Below, piece after piece: positions 42,184-51,633 of a stretch of 59,862 bases of DNA. A model generated the notes under the pieces. The model saw only the letters and a program-made list of their open reading frames with translations, had not been told where the DNA came from and searched no databases. The stretch is from Alphaproteobacteria bacterium (GTDB lineage: Bacteria > Pseudomonadota > Alphaproteobacteria > CAAGCB01 > CAG-977): contig CAAGEK010000056.1 in assembly GCA_900768845.1 (NCBI GenBank), forward strand, positions 1 through 59,862, given 5' to 3'. The position numbers and the translations under genes were made by a program. How positions within the stretch are numbered: position 1 is the stretch's first letter; each line of letters opens with the position of its first letter.

Positions 42184-43263
42184 TCAGTCTTCCTTTTGCG
42201 CCGCGGCGATTTCTTCATCGCCCAAAATCATCTGATGCGACAACAATCCCGCATTGGAACGGATTTGCCGTTCAATCTCATCCGCAACCTGCGGGTTTTC
42301 TTTCAGGTAAGCCTTGGCATTTTCACGCCCCTGCCCCAAACGCTGGCCTTTGTAGGAAAACCATGCGCCCGATTTTTCGACAAGTCCCGCTTTTACCCCC
42401 AAATCAAGCAATTCGCCCGTTTTGGAAATGCCTTCGCCGTAAATGATGTCAAATTCGACCGTCTTGAACGGAGGAGCGACCTTGTTCTTAACGATTTTGA
42501 CGGTCGTGTTGTTTCCGATTGTTTCATCCTTGTCCTTGATTTGTGCGCCGCGACGGATTTCGATACGCACCGACGCATAAAACTTCAACGCGTTTCCGCC
42601 CGTCGTCGTTTCGGGATTGCCGAACATGACGCCGATTTTCATACGAAGCTGGTTGATGAAAATGATCAGCGTATTGGAACGTGCGACCGATGCCGTCAAT
42701 TTGCGCAGAGCCTGACTCATCAAGCGAGCCTGCAACCCGACATGAGCATCCCCCATTTCGCCTTCCAATTCGGCTTTCGGCACCAAGGCCGCCACCGAAT
42801 CGACGACCAAAACGTCAATCGCCCCCGATCGCACCAAAGTATCGGCGATTTCCAAAGCCTGTTCCCCCGTATCGGGTTGGGCGATCAGCAAATCATCCAG
42901 ATTCACCCCCAATTTCGCCGCGTACCCCGGATCAAGGGCGTGTTCCGCATCGATATAAGCGCATTTTCCGCCCGCTTTTTGAGCCTGAGCCACCACATGT
43001 TGCGCCAGCGTCGTTTTACCCGAACTTTCAGGCCCGTAAACCTCGATAATGCGCCCGCGCGGCAGTCCGCCGATCCCCAACGCAATGTCCAACCCCAAAG
43101 ACCCCGTAGAAATAGCGGGAATTTCGACCGCGTTTTCACGTTGACCCAAACGCATGATCGACCCTTTGCCGAACGCCCGTTCGATCTGGCTCAGAGCGGC
43201 ACTTAAAGCTTTTTCCTTATCCATCGTATCCTTATCCACTAAATGCAAAACAGTTTGATCCAT
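42184..43263 (-). CDS. recA: Recombinase RecA
   Basis: 359 aa. RecA forms the nucleoprotein filament for homologous recombination and SOS induction. Walker A GPESSGKT (residues 77-84), VVDSVAALVPKAELEGEMGD, NQLRMKIGVMFGNPETTTGG and KVVKNKVAPPFK are all present. The start at 43263 follows AGAGGT by seven bases and gives a 14-residue N-terminal extension before the usual DKEKAL. No clear SOS box was found upstream. Confidence 0.98.
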   Translation of the reverse strand: MDQTVLHLVDKDTMDKEKALSAALSQIERAFGKGSIMRLGQRENAVEIPAISTGSLGLDIALGIGGLPRGRIIEVYGPESSGKTTLAQHVVAQAQKAGGKCAYIDAEHALDPGYAAKLGVNLDDLLIAQPDTGEQALEIADTLVRSGAIDVLVVDSVAALVPKAELEGEMGDAHVGLQARLMSQALRKLTASVARSNTLIIFINQLRMKIGVMFGNPETTTGGNALKFYASVRIEIRRGAQIKDKDETIGNNTTVKIVKNKVAPPFKTVEFDIIYGEGISKTGELLDLGVKAGLVEKSGAWFSYKGQRLGQGRENAKAYLKENPQVADEIERQIRSNAGLLSHQMILGDEEIAAAQKED

Positions 43264-43371
43264 TTCCGACCTCTCTTATCCCACAAAAACGGTTTTGGGG
43301 CAACACCGGAAAACGTACACCGTTTGTTCTTATTCTTCAAGACAAAAAAGAACAAAACAAAAACATTTTTT

Positions 43372-44166
43372 TCATAAACGCCGTTTATCCTTGAACGGAG
43401 CCCGCCCCAAAGACAGCAAACGCGGATTTTCAAAAGCCGGCTTCCGGTATGACAGCTCCCCCCGTCCTTCGCCATCCAGAACGACGCCGCCGGCCGCTTT
43501 TAAAACGGCGTGAGCCGCGGCCGTATCCCATTCGTGCGTCGGATGGGTGCAAGGATAAGCATCCCCCCTGCCCGCCGCTATATCGCAAAATTTCAGCGAA
43601 CTTCCCCGACGCACCGTCGCCGCCGTCGGCCTGTCGCCCATCAAAGCGCACGCTTGTTCGGAAATGAAATGCGACCTGCTGTGAAAAACGGTAAAACCTT
43701 CGACAGGGACGGTGCGTGTTTTCAACAACGCCGTTTTGCCGCCCGAAATTCCGAAAGCCTGACGCGGGCTTTGCGTAAAATACAATTCATCGACCGCCGG
43801 CGCGTAAACGACTCCGAATACCGGCGTCGTTCCGTCAATCAAACCGATATTAACGGTGAATTCTCCGTTTTTCTTTATGAACTCGGCCGTTCCGTCAACA
43901 GGGTCGACCAACCAGAAAAAACGGCCGGTCAAATCGGGAACGTTCCCTTCGGCGACGTGTTCCTCCCCGACTGCGGGAATGTCGGGGGTCAAAGCCTGCA
44001 ATCCGTCGAAAATGATTTTCTCGGCGGCGATGTCGGCGTCCGTAACGGGCGACCTGTCGGCTTTTTCGTAAACGGCGAAATCGCGCCCGTAAACCTCCAT
44101 AACCGTTTCGCCGGCCAAACGCGCCAAAGAAACAAGATCTTCAACGACAAAAGGATACTTATCCAT
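43372..44166 (-). CDS. cysQ: 3'(2'),5'-bisphosphate nucleotidase CysQ
   Basis: 264 aa. It converts PAP to AMP in sulfur metabolism. The inositol-monophosphatase fold marks are PVTDADIAAE, the metal site WLVDPVDGTAEFIKKNGEFTVNIGLI and the C-terminal THEWDTAAAHAVLKAAGG. The start overlaps the end of cckA by 8 bp, so it is the last gene of the flagellar/cckA operon. Confidence 0.92.
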   Translation of the reverse strand: MDKYPFVVEDLVSLARLAGETVMEVYGRDFAVYEKADRSPVTDADIAAEKIIFDGLQALTPDIPAVGEEHVAEGNVPDLTGRFFWLVDPVDGTAEFIKKNGEFTVNIGLIDGTTPVFGVVYAPAVDELYFTQSPRQAFGISGGKTALLKTRTVPVEGFTVFHSRSHFISEQACALMGDRPTAATVRRGSSLKFCDIAAGRGDAYPCTHPTHEWDTAAAHAVLKAAGGVVLDGEGRGELSYRKPAFENPRLLSLGRAPFKDKRRL

Positions 44167-46612
44167 TCCCTTCTCCCGATATTTGCTTCACCTTTTCGCT
44201 TAAATCCCTGAGGCTGAACGGTTTTTCCAAAAAATAAAAATTCGGCATATCCTTGATTTCCCCTCGGGCGGCTTCTTCGGAAAAACCGGAAATCAGCAAA
44301 ATCCTTCCTTCGGGAAAGCGTTTCCTGATTTCGTTCGACAGGGCGACCCCGTCCATTCCGGGCATGATCATATCCGTAATCAGCAAATTAAACGTTTGCC
44401 CCGCATCGATTTTTTCCAACGCCTCTTCCGCACAGGTGCAATCGACGACGGCATACCCTTTGGATTTCAAAGCGCGCTTCATAACGGCTCTGACGCCGTC
44501 TTCGTCCTCGACCAGCAAAATCGTTCCCGATCCGCTCAAATCTTCGGACAAAGGCAGGGGCGGCGGCAAAGCCGGTTTGTCGGATACGAAATCAAAAGAC
44601 AGCTGATCGCCGCTTTTGGGTTCAAACGGCTTGACGCGCACGAAACGGCTGACGTTTTCATCCGCTCCGGATTCTTTTTTCAAAGAGTCGGCTTCCTTTG
44701 CCGTTTCCTCGTTCACGCGGCGCACGTCTTCGGCCGTATGACGCGGCAGGTAAATCGAAAAGACCGTGCCTTCCGAAGGTTTGCTTTTAACGGAAATATA
44801 GCCTCCCGCCTGTCTGATGTTTCCGTGAACGACCGCCAAGCCGAGCCCCGTTCCCGAAGTCGACGTTCCGCTTTTCGTCGTAAAAAACGGTTCGAAAATC
44901 CGCGGCAAAACGTCCGCGGGGATTCCGGTTCCCGTGTCCGCCGCGTCAATGATGACGTATTCACGCGGCACGACGTCTTCGGAACCGACGTGCGCCACCG
45001 AAGACACCTTTTCCACGCGTGTCGAAATCGTGAAAGAACCGCCGTGCGGCATGGCGTCGTGCGCATTGACCGCCAAATTGACAAACACCTGATCGAACTG
45101 GTTGCGATCCCACAGGATGTATCCCAAATTCCGCCCGTGTTCGATTTTGATGTTAATCTTCGACCCTAACAGCCTTTGCAACATATGTTTCAAATCGGCG
45201 AAAACGTCGGTCACATCCAAAAACTGCGGCTTCAAAGGCTGTTTTCTGGAATATGCCAGCAATTGGCCGACCAGACGCGCCGCCCGCGTCGCGCTGTTAT
45301 GAATGTTCATCAGTTCGTCAAAATCAGGATTTGAAGGCGGATGCGTTTGCAGCAATAAGTCCGTCGAACCTAAAATCGCCGTCAGCAAGTTATTGAAATC
45401 ATGGGCGATTCCTCCCGCCAACTGACCGACGGCCTGCATCTTTTGCGCTTGCGAAAACTGGCGTTCCAAACTGCGGCGTTCCGTATTGTCGATGAAATGC
45501 AACACCACCCCAGCAATATCGGGCAAACCGTCGCTGTCCTCCGCTATCATCGGCGTGATGAAAACACCGGCGATCCGGTCTTTATCCTGCTTTGTTTTCA
45601 ACCTGACCTCGCTTTGCGCACGCGAGATGAAGCCCATTTTGACTTTGGCGATTTTGTTTTCCAACTCCGCCCAATCCTCGGCGACGAAGCACCCTTCCAA
45701 ACGGTCGCCCAGCATTTCGTCACGCGTACAGCCGAACATTTGGAACAAAGCGGCGTTCGCTTCGGAAATCACGTTTTCCATATCGATAAAGGCGATACCG
45801 ACGGGGGCTTCTTCAAACAGCCACGACAATCCCAATTCGGCATTTTTTGCCGCGACTTCGCGTTCCTGCCGGAATCCGGCGTCGCGAACGACGGCGGCGC
45901 GCAACATTGTTTCCCCGTTTTCATCATAAACGGCATGGCTGACAAAAGCCGAAAAAAACGTTCCCGTCCGCGTTCGGAAGCTCAACTCCCCGTGCCAAAG
46001 GCCGTCCAGATCCGGCGTTTTTCCTCCCGCCAGCAAATCCGAAAGCCGCATCCCTTTTAATTCGCGGGGGTTCGACCATCCCAGCCATTCGCATAAACGG
46101 CGGTTTGCAAAGTGAATCGTTCCGCCGGAATCGGTTTGGTACAATCCTATCGGCAAAACGTCCAAAAATTCGCCCAGTTCCTGCAGTTCCTGACGCATGA
46201 CGGCGTCTATCGACCGGCGGGCGGTAATGTCCGTCGCCCGCCACAACGTGCCCACGCCGATTTGACGGACGCAGATGCGCCACCATTCCGTCGTATCCGC
46301 CCGACCGTCAAAGGGACGCAACGCAAGTTCGACCGCCGTTTCGGCCTTGTTCTTCACGGCCGCGTCCAGTTTTGCCATCGCCAGAAAATTGCTTTCTTCA
46401 TCCGTCAGGCGATCCGAAACGCATTGAAGCGGACTTTTTTTGCCGAAAAACGCCTTGGCCGCACGATTCGCATAAATGACGCCGCCTTCCTGCGCGGCCA
46501 AAACGCACGCATCCGTTTCGCTTTCCATCAAAGCGGCCGCAGTGTCCCATTCGTTCAGCATTCCGCCAAACCCCAGCCGCACCGCGATTTTCCTGCCGAG
46601 CGATTGAGCCAT
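44159..46612 (-). CDS. cckA: Hybrid histidine kinase CckA-like, without membrane anchor
   Basis: 817 aa from ATG 46612, one base after the flhB stop; an upstream start inside flhB is less likely. Three PAS-like domains (~25-100, ~140-250, ~265-375) precede the HisKA box with phospho-acceptor H404 (AQKMQAVGQLAGGIAHDFNNLLTAI, identical in style to CckA). The ATPase part has DTGTGIPADVLPRIFEPFFTTK and GTGLGLAVVHGNIRQAGGYI. A C-terminal receiver holds D747 (LLITDMIMPGMDG). CckA feeds phosphate through ChpT to CtrA, which runs cell cycle and motility in alphaproteobacteria. Unlike Caulobacter CckA, no N-terminal membrane helices are visible. Placement in a flagellar operon supports a motility link. 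Confidence 0.85.
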   Translation of the reverse strand: MAQSLGRKIAVRLGFGGMLNEWDTAAALMESETDACVLAAQEGGVIYANRAAKAFFGKKSPLQCVSDRLTDEESNFLAMAKLDAAVKNKAETAVELALRPFDGRADTTEWWRICVRQIGVGTLWRATDITARRSIDAVMRQELQELGEFLDVLPIGLYQTDSGGTIHFANRRLCEWLGWSNPRELKGMRLSDLLAGGKTPDLDGLWHGELSFRTRTGTFFSAFVSHAVYDENGETMLRAAVVRDAGFRQEREVAAKNAELGLSWLFEEAPVGIAFIDMENVISEANAALFQMFGCTRDEMLGDRLEGCFVAEDWAELENKIAKVKMGFISRAQSEVRLKTKQDKDRIAGVFITPMIAEDSDGLPDIAGVVLHFIDNTERRSLERQFSQAQKMQAVGQLAGGIAHDFNNLLTAILGSTDLLLQTHPPSNPDFDELMNIHNSATRAARLVGQLLAYSRKQPLKPQFLDVTDVFADLKHMLQRLLGSKINIKIEHGRNLGYILWDRNQFDQVFVNLAVNAHDAMPHGGSFTISTRVEKVSSVAHVGSEDVVPREYVIIDAADTGTGIPADVLPRIFEPFFTTKSGTSTSGTGLGLAVVHGNIRQAGGYISVKSKPSEGTVFSIYLPRHTAEDVRRVNEETAKEADSLKKESGADENVSRFVRVKPFEPKSGDQLSFDFVSDKPALPPPLPLSEDLSGSGTILLVEDEDGVRAVMKRALKSKGYAVVDCTCAEEALEKIDAGQTFNLLITDMIMPGMDGVALSNEIRKRFPEGRILLISGFSEEAARGEIKDMPNFYFLEKPFSLRDLSEKVKQISGEGNG

Positions 46613-46613
46613 G

Positions 46614-47708
46614 TTATTCTTCGTCCTCCTGTGCGGGAAGCAGCTTTCCTTGCAACCGGTACACATATTTAATCACTTCCGCCACGGCCGCATAATGCTC
46701 TGTCGGAATGACGGAGTCAATTTCCACCGTTGCAAAAAGAGCCCGCGCCAAAGGAGGGTTTTCAACAACCGGAACATTATGCTCTTTGGCTATTTCCTTT
46801 ATCTTTAACGCGATAAAGTCCTGTCCTTTGGCAACGACTTTCGGAGCTTCCATCGTATCGGCGTCGTATTGCAACGCCACCGCGAAATGCGTCGGGTTCG
46901 TCACGACGACGGAAGCATTGGGCACGTTGGCCATCATACGTTTCCGGAACCGTTCCATACGGATCGCCCTTAAACGCATTTTGATTTGCGGATCGCCTTC
47001 GGTTTGCTTGTATTCGTCCTTGACTTCCTGTTTGGTCATGCGCTGGCGTTTCAAATACGAAAATTTTTGATAAAAATAATCGCCGAATGCAATCACGAAC
47101 GTAATCAACACCATCGTAAACAGAATCAACAGCAACAGCGAGTGCATCAAATCCAAAACGGACGCCATATCGAACGAAGAAGATTCAAGGACGTCCAAAA
47201 TATGAGGCTTGACAACGGCAATTCCCGCCCATCCGACGGCGACGATTTTTGCAAGGCCTTTGAGCATATCGACGATTTTCGCTTTGGTGATGAAATTCGT
47301 CAGATTTGCAAACAGGTTCAGCCTTTCCCATTTCAGCTCCAACCTTTTGGGCGTATACATAAAACCGATTTGAACCAAAGCGGACGCGGCCCCCAACAAT
47401 AAAAACAATCCCATGGGCAACATCATCGCTTTGAACAAATCCCACGACGTTTCCAGCAACAAGTCGCGCAATCCCAGCGGATCGACAGGCAGTTCTGCCG
47501 GTTTTTCAATAAACTTCACCGACAATGCCGCCGTCTGTTTCATCGTCAGCGGCGCAATCCCCCACAACATCATCAAAGCGGCAAAAAGCATGAACCAGCT
47601 TTTGACTTCCTGTGACAGGGGAACGTTGCCTTCCTCTCTGGCGCGTTCCAACTTCCGCTCCGAAGCTTCTTCGGTTTTCGAGGACTCGTCCTGTTCGTCT
47701 TCGGCCAT
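46614..47708 (-). CDS. flhB: Flagellar export switch protein FlhB
   Basis: 364 aa. FlhB is the inner-membrane export-gate protein that switches secretion from rod/hook to filament substrates. Four hydrophobic segments lie in the first ~215 residues; the autocleavage site NPTH is at residues 271-274, followed by FAVALQYDADTMEAPKVVAKGQD and the conserved VPVVENPPLARALF. It follows fliR by 15 bp and ends one base before the cckA start. Confidence 0.97.
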   Translation of the reverse strand: MAEDEQDESSKTEEASERKLERAREEGNVPLSQEVKSWFMLFAALMMLWGIAPLTMKQTAALSVKFIEKPAELPVDPLGLRDLLLETSWDLFKAMMLPMGLFLLLGAASALVQIGFMYTPKRLELKWERLNLFANLTNFITKAKIVDMLKGLAKIVAVGWAGIAVVKPHILDVLESSSFDMASVLDLMHSLLLLILFTMVLITFVIAFGDYFYQKFSYLKRQRMTKQEVKDEYKQTEGDPQIKMRLRAIRMERFRKRMMANVPNASVVVTNPTHFAVALQYDADTMEAPKVVAKGQDFIALKIKEIAKEHNVPVVENPPLARALFATVEIDSVIPTEHYAAVAEVIKYVYRLQGKLLPAQEDEE

Positions 47709-47723
47709 GACTCCCTCCCCTTT

Positions 47724-48488
47724 TCACATGGCGAACAGACGGACGCCGTCTTCAAAATAACTTAAAAACCAGCGCATCATCAAAGAAATCGAAATCATCA
47801 TCAACGCCATGCCCAAATAAACCTGCAACGGCATGACAACGAACATGATGTTCAGCTGGGGCATCAACCGCGACATCACCCCCATTGACGAATACAGCAA
47901 CACCGTCATGATAATGAACGGAGAGGCGATTTGGAAACCGTAAGTGAATGACGACGACAACGCCGAAGTCAGCTGTCCGGCCATGTCCTCGGCCGGCAAC
48001 CCCGCCCCCACGGGGAAAAGGCCGTAACTGGACACAAGCGAACCGAGCATGACGTAGTGTGTATCCGTCACCACGATCAACACCAATCCGGTCAACGTCA
48101 GAAAAGTCGTCAAAAGCGTCGATTGAACATTTGTCGAAGGATCGAACGCCATCGCGTTTGAAAATCCGGTCGCCTGAGAGGCCGCCGTGCCGACCAGATC
48201 GATCGCCGACATTAAAAAGTACGGGAACATCCCCAAAAACAATCCGACAGTCGCTTCGACGAACAGCAAACGAGCCAGCTCCAGCGCGCTTGCCGGCATT
48301 TCGGGAACCAGTTTTGACAAAACGGGCGTCATCATAAACGCCAGAATAACGGCGAATAACAAACGGATCCGTCGCGGGATATACCGTGACGAAAAAACCG
48401 GCATGAACAGAAAAACCCCGCTCAGCCGCGTAAAAACAAGCAGAAATTCAAAAACTTCCTGTGCCGCCAGCTTGTCCCACCGCAACAT
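47724..48488 (-). CDS. fliR: Flagellar export gate protein FliR
   Basis: 254 aa with about six membrane segments. FliR forms the core export gate with FliP and FliQ. Marks include FLLVFTRLSGVFLFMPVFSSRYIPRRIRLLFAV and ATGFSNAMAFDPSTNVQSTLL. It starts three bases after the fliQ stop in the same operon. Confidence 0.95.
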   Translation of the reverse strand: MLRWDKLAAQEVFEFLLVFTRLSGVFLFMPVFSSRYIPRRIRLLFAVILAFMMTPVLSKLVPEMPASALELARLLFVEATVGLFLGMFPYFLMSAIDLVGTAASQATGFSNAMAFDPSTNVQSTLLTTFLTLTGLVLIVVTDTHYVMLGSLVSSYGLFPVGAGLPAEDMAGQLTSALSSSFTYGFQIASPFIIMTVLLYSSMGVMSRLMPQLNIMFVVMPLQVYLGMALMMISISLMMRWFLSYFEDGVRLFAM

Positions 48489-48491
48489 CGC

Positions 48492-48761
48492 CTAATACCC
48501 CAAAGCGACAATCCGGTCAAACAAGCCTTCGGTAAACACGCGCATCCGATCCATCATGAACGGCAATAAAAAAATCAGCGATGCAAACACCAACAGGATT
48601 TTAGGCACGAAAATCAGGGTCATTTCCTGCAACTGGGTCAACGTTTGGAACAATCCGATCAACAACCCGACCAGCATCGCGACGAACAACAACGGGCTGA
48701 CGACCAGCAAAAGCGTATAAATGCCGTCTTTGGCGACTTCCAAAACCATGACTTCGTTCAT
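48492..48761 (-). CDS. fliQ: Flagellar export gate protein FliQ
   Basis: 89 aa from ATG 48761, the usual FliQ size, with GGAG nine bases upstream. Two membrane helices with the conserved SPLLFVAMLVGLLIGLFQTLTQLQEMTLIFVPKI. The open frame extends further upstream but without homology. Confidence 0.95.
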   Translation of the reverse strand: MNEVMVLEVAKDGIYTLLLVVSPLLFVAMLVGLLIGLFQTLTQLQEMTLIFVPKILLVFASLIFLLPFMMDRMRVFTEGLFDRIVALGY

Positions 48762-48786
48762 AAAACAACGCTCCCGCCCGAACCGG

Positions 48787-49098
48787 TCAGATCGGCATTT
48801 GCAATATTTCCTGATAGGCGGAAACAACCTTGTCGCGGACGGCCACGACGGTTTGCAACGCCGTTTCCGCATTCGACACGGCCATGACGACATCTTGCAA
48901 ATCCGCCGTCCCTTTGACGGCCTGCATACTCATGACTTCGGCCTGCTTGTTATCGGCGACGGCCTGATCGACGGCGGAACGCACCAAACGGGCGAAAGAT
49001 CCCGACGGGGCTATTTTTTCCCCTTCGTCCGACGGCACGACGGTACGCGTCGCCGCCGCCCGATATGCGGAAAGTGCGTTGGATATGTCCGTTGCCAT
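48787..49098 (-). CDS. fliE: Flagellar hook-basal body protein FliE
   Basis: 103 aa. FliE links the MS ring to the rod. The conserved C-terminal region GTADLQDVVMAVSNAETALQTVVAVRDKVVSAYQEILQMPI is complete. It lies between flgC and fliQ as in other alphaproteobacteria. Confidence 0.95.
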   Translation of the reverse strand: MATDISNALSAYRAAATRTVVPSDEGEKIAPSGSFARLVRSAVDQAVADNKQAEVMSMQAVKGTADLQDVVMAVSNAETALQTVVAVRDKVVSAYQEILQMPI

Positions 49099-49128
49099 CT
49101 TGCATCACCCCTTGTTCGCGTTAAAAAA

Positions 49129-49539
49129 TCAGCGGATTAAATCCAAAGTTTTCGCCATCATGTCCTTGGATACGGAAATGACGTTGACGTTTGCGTCGTA
49201 TGTCCTTTGGGCTTCGCGCATATCCATCGTTTCAATCAACGGATTGACATTGGGCAACAAAACATACCCGTCCGCATCCGCGGCAACGTGATTGGGTTCG
49301 TATTTGCGTTCCAACTGCGTCCGGTCACGCGACACGCGCCCGACTTTCACCAGCTCCGCCCCCGTCGCCCTGTCCAGCTCGTTGCGAAAAGTCACCGTTT
49401 TACGGCGATACGGCTGTCCGCCCGGCGTCTTTGCCAGAGAATCCGCATTGGCAAGGTTTTCGGAAATCACGCGCAACCGCATGGCTTGAGCCTTCATTCC
49501 CGAAGCGGCGATCGTTTTGCTGAGTGTCAAATCATCCAT
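49129..49539 (-). CDS. flgC: Flagellar proximal rod protein FlgC
   Basis: 136 aa. N-terminal rod motif MRLRVISENLANADSLAKTPGGQPYRRK and the C-terminal NVNPLIETMDMREAQRTYDANVNVISVSKDMMAKTLDLIR are typical. It is part of the flgB-flgC-fliE run. Confidence 0.96.
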   Translation of the reverse strand: MDDLTLSKTIAASGMKAQAMRLRVISENLANADSLAKTPGGQPYRRKTVTFRNELDRATGAELVKVGRVSRDRTQLERKYEPNHVAADADGYVLLPNVNPLIETMDMREAQRTYDANVNVISVSKDMMAKTLDLIR

Positions 49540-49556
49540 TTTCCGCCTCCGTCAAT

Positions 49557-50003
49557 TTATTTAGAACTCAAAGCCATATTAATCAAGGCCACATTCTTTT
49601 TGAACACGGCCGTAACGCGGTCGTGATCGCCGCGTGTTTCGTCCACTTTGGCCATTTGCTCTTCCAAAACGACGCCGTTTTTATCAATCGTCGTTTCAAA
49701 CGGGCGGCGGACGATGCTTTCTTTCGCCTTGCCGTCGGCGACGGGCGACATATGCGCGGGATTCGTCTTTACCAATGCCGTTTCCCGCGACGCCCTGCTT
49801 CTGTGGGATTCGTGCGTGCGCATCAACGGCACATGGCGGCTTTCCCCGACAAAATCCCTGAATTTCAAAGGTTTTAAATCGGAAGGCATATAATCCGGCG
49901 TATTTGAATTGGCGATGTTTTCGGCCAAAACGGATTGACGTTGCGCCAGCCAGCGCATTTTTTCGTCGCTCATTTGAAACAATGTCAAATTTTGCAAATC
50001 CAT
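49557..50003 (-). CDS. flgB: Flagellar proximal rod protein FlgB
   Basis: 148 aa. The ANIANSNTPDYMPSDLKPLKFRDF rod motif is present. It is the first gene of the eight-gene operon flgB to cysQ and stands behind a -24/-12 promoter. GGGAGAGGC near the ATG serves as ribosome site. Confidence 0.95.
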   Translation of the reverse strand: MDLQNLTLFQMSDEKMRWLAQRQSVLAENIANSNTPDYMPSDLKPLKFRDFVGESRHVPLMRTHESHRSRASRETALVKTNPAHMSPVADGKAKESIVRRPFETTIDKNGVVLEEQMAKVDETRGDHDRVTAVFKKNVALINMALSSK

Positions 50004-50078
50004 ATGTTGCCTCTCCCGTTGCCGTTATTGTGACTCGCATTCCTTTAAAAAGGATGAATCCGGTTGCATTGAAAATAA

Positions 50079-50095
50079 TGCAAAAACCGTGCCGG
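50079..50095 (-). promoter_or_regulatory. RpoN (sigma-54) promoter of the flgB operon
   Basis: On the minus strand CCGGCACGGTTTTTGCAT carries GG at -24 (50093-50092) and GC at -12 (50081-50080) separated by exactly 10 bases, with the extended GGCACG and TTGC boxes. Transcription would start about 65 bp before flgB. Confidence 0.75.
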
Positions 50096-50229
50096 TTTTA
50101 TCGCCTTCACACTCCCCCGCTTTTGTCAGAATGCCCGTTTTTTCACCGTTTGAAAAGTTTTTTATATGAATCCCGCGCAAAAAAGCTATACTCCCGCCCG
50201 CGTTCCAACAATTCTGAAAGGATGAAATC

Positions 50230-50565
50230 ATGCACGCGCTGTATCCCGTTTTGCTTTTGACCGCTTCAAACGTTTTTATGACTTTCGCATGGTACGGGCA
50301 TTTGAAATTCAAGTCCGCACCGCTGATTACGGTCATTCTGGCCAGTTGGGGCATCGCCTTTTTCGAATATTGCCTGCAAGTCCCCGCAAACCGCATCGGA
50401 CACGAATATTTTTCCGCAGCCCAGCTCAAAGGGATGCAGGAAATCATCACTCTGAGCGTTTTCGCCTTTTTTTCCGTGCTGTATTTGGGCGAACCGATCC
50501 GTTGGAATCACGTCGCCGGATTCGTTTTGTTGGTCTGCGCCGGAGCGTTGATATTTAAAAAGTAG
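50230..50565 (+). CDS. DUF486 small four-helix membrane protein (DMT-like)
   Basis: 111 aa with four membrane helices. The sequence YPVLLLTASNVFMTFAWYGHLKF and SWGIAFFEYCLQVPANRIGH, then FSAAQLKGMQEIITLSVFAFFSVLYLGE, is the DUF486 family, related to small multidrug-resistance transporters. The substrate is unknown. AAAGGATG precedes the ATG. It is divergent from the flgB operon and 61 bp before the SPFH gene. Confidence 0.85.
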   Translation: MHALYPVLLLTASNVFMTFAWYGHLKFKSAPLITVILASWGIAFFEYCLQVPANRIGHEYFSAAQLKGMQEIITLSVFAFFSVLYLGEPIRWNHVAGFVLLVCAGALIFKK

Positions 50566-50626
50566 AAATCGGGGCGTTTTTAAGCTATCCTGTAATCCGT
50601 TTGTCATTCTGTATAAGGAAAAAAAG

Positions 50627-51613
50627 ATGGAACCGTTTACAATATTTTTAATCGTGCTGGCCGTCGTCACCGTCATGGCCGGCGTAAAGACAGTGCCTCA
50701 AGGCATGGAATATACCGTCGAACGCTTCGGCCGTTATACGCACACCCTGAAACCCGGATTGAACATCATCATCCCGTTTTTTGACAGCATCGGCGCGAAA
50801 GTCAATATGATGGAACAGGTTTTGGACGTTCCGTCGCAGGAAGTCATTACCAAAGACAACGCCATGGTTACCGTCGACGGCGTCATTTTTTACACGATCC
50901 TTGACGCGGCGCGAGCCGTGTACGAAGTCCGCCAATTGCAGGTCGCCATCCTGAATCTGGTCATGACCAACATCCGTACCGTCATGGGCAGCATGGATTT
51001 GGACGAACTGCTTTCCCAGCGCGACATCATCAACCACCGTTTGTTGTCCGTCGTCGACGAAGCCACGTCGCCGTGGGGCATCAAAGTCACCCGCATTGAA
51101 ATCAAAGACATCCAGCCGCCGCGTGATTTGGTCGACGCCATGGCCCGCCAGATGAAAGCCGAACGCGACAAGCGCGCCTGCATCACCGAAGCCGAAGGTC
51201 TGCGTCAGGCTCAAATCCTGAAAGCCGAAGGTGAAAAGCAGGCCGCCGTTTTGCAGGCCGAAGGACGCAAGGAAGCCGCATTCCGCGACGCGGAAGCCCG
51301 CGAACGTCAGGCCGAAGCCGAAGCCAAAGCCACCGCGTCCGTTTCCGAAGCGATTGCAAAAGGCGACGTCAACGCCATCAATTACTTCTTGGGTCAGAAA
51401 TATCTGGAAGCTTACAAGGAAATCGGCACGGCCAAAAACAGCAAGCTGGTTTTGATGCCCGTCGAAGCGACGAACATCCTTTCCTCCATCGCCGGCATCG
51501 GCGAAATCGCCAAAGAAGCTTTTTCCAAACAGCCTTCCGTCGAACAGGAAGACAAAACCGACAAGACGCGTTTCCAAAAACCGTCCAAAGGCAACAAAGA
51601 CATCTGGCTGTGA
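50627..51613 (+). CDS. SPFH/stomatin-like membrane protein (QmcA-type)
   Basis: 328 aa. An N-terminal membrane helix (FLIVLAVVTVMAGVKTV) is followed by the SPFH domain (VPQGMEYTVERFGRYTHTLKPGLN, VPSQEVITKDNAMVTVDGVIFY, GIKVTRIEIKDIQPP) and a long Ala/Glu-rich coiled coil (EAEGLRQAQILKAEGEKQAAVLQAEG). Such proteins form membrane microdomain scaffolds that modulate FtsH-type proteases. It is paired with a NfeD protein 20 bp downstream, the classic partner. Confidence 0.9.
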   Translation: MEPFTIFLIVLAVVTVMAGVKTVPQGMEYTVERFGRYTHTLKPGLNIIIPFFDSIGAKVNMMEQVLDVPSQEVITKDNAMVTVDGVIFYTILDAARAVYEVRQLQVAILNLVMTNIRTVMGSMDLDELLSQRDIINHRLLSVVDEATSPWGIKVTRIEIKDIQPPRDLVDAMARQMKAERDKRACITEAEGLRQAQILKAEGEKQAAVLQAEGRKEAAFRDAEARERQAEAEAKATASVSEAIAKGDVNAINYFLGQKYLEAYKEIGTAKNSKLVLMPVEATNILSSIAGIGEIAKEAFSKQPSVEQEDKTDKTRFQKPSKGNKDIWL

Positions 51614-51633
51614 TTTGAACGGAGGAAAACGCA

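Noticed and set aside
50025..50450. Minus-strand reading frame upstream of flgB
   Set aside because: It is antisense to the DUF486 gene and would cover the sigma-54 promoter; its residues show no family pattern.
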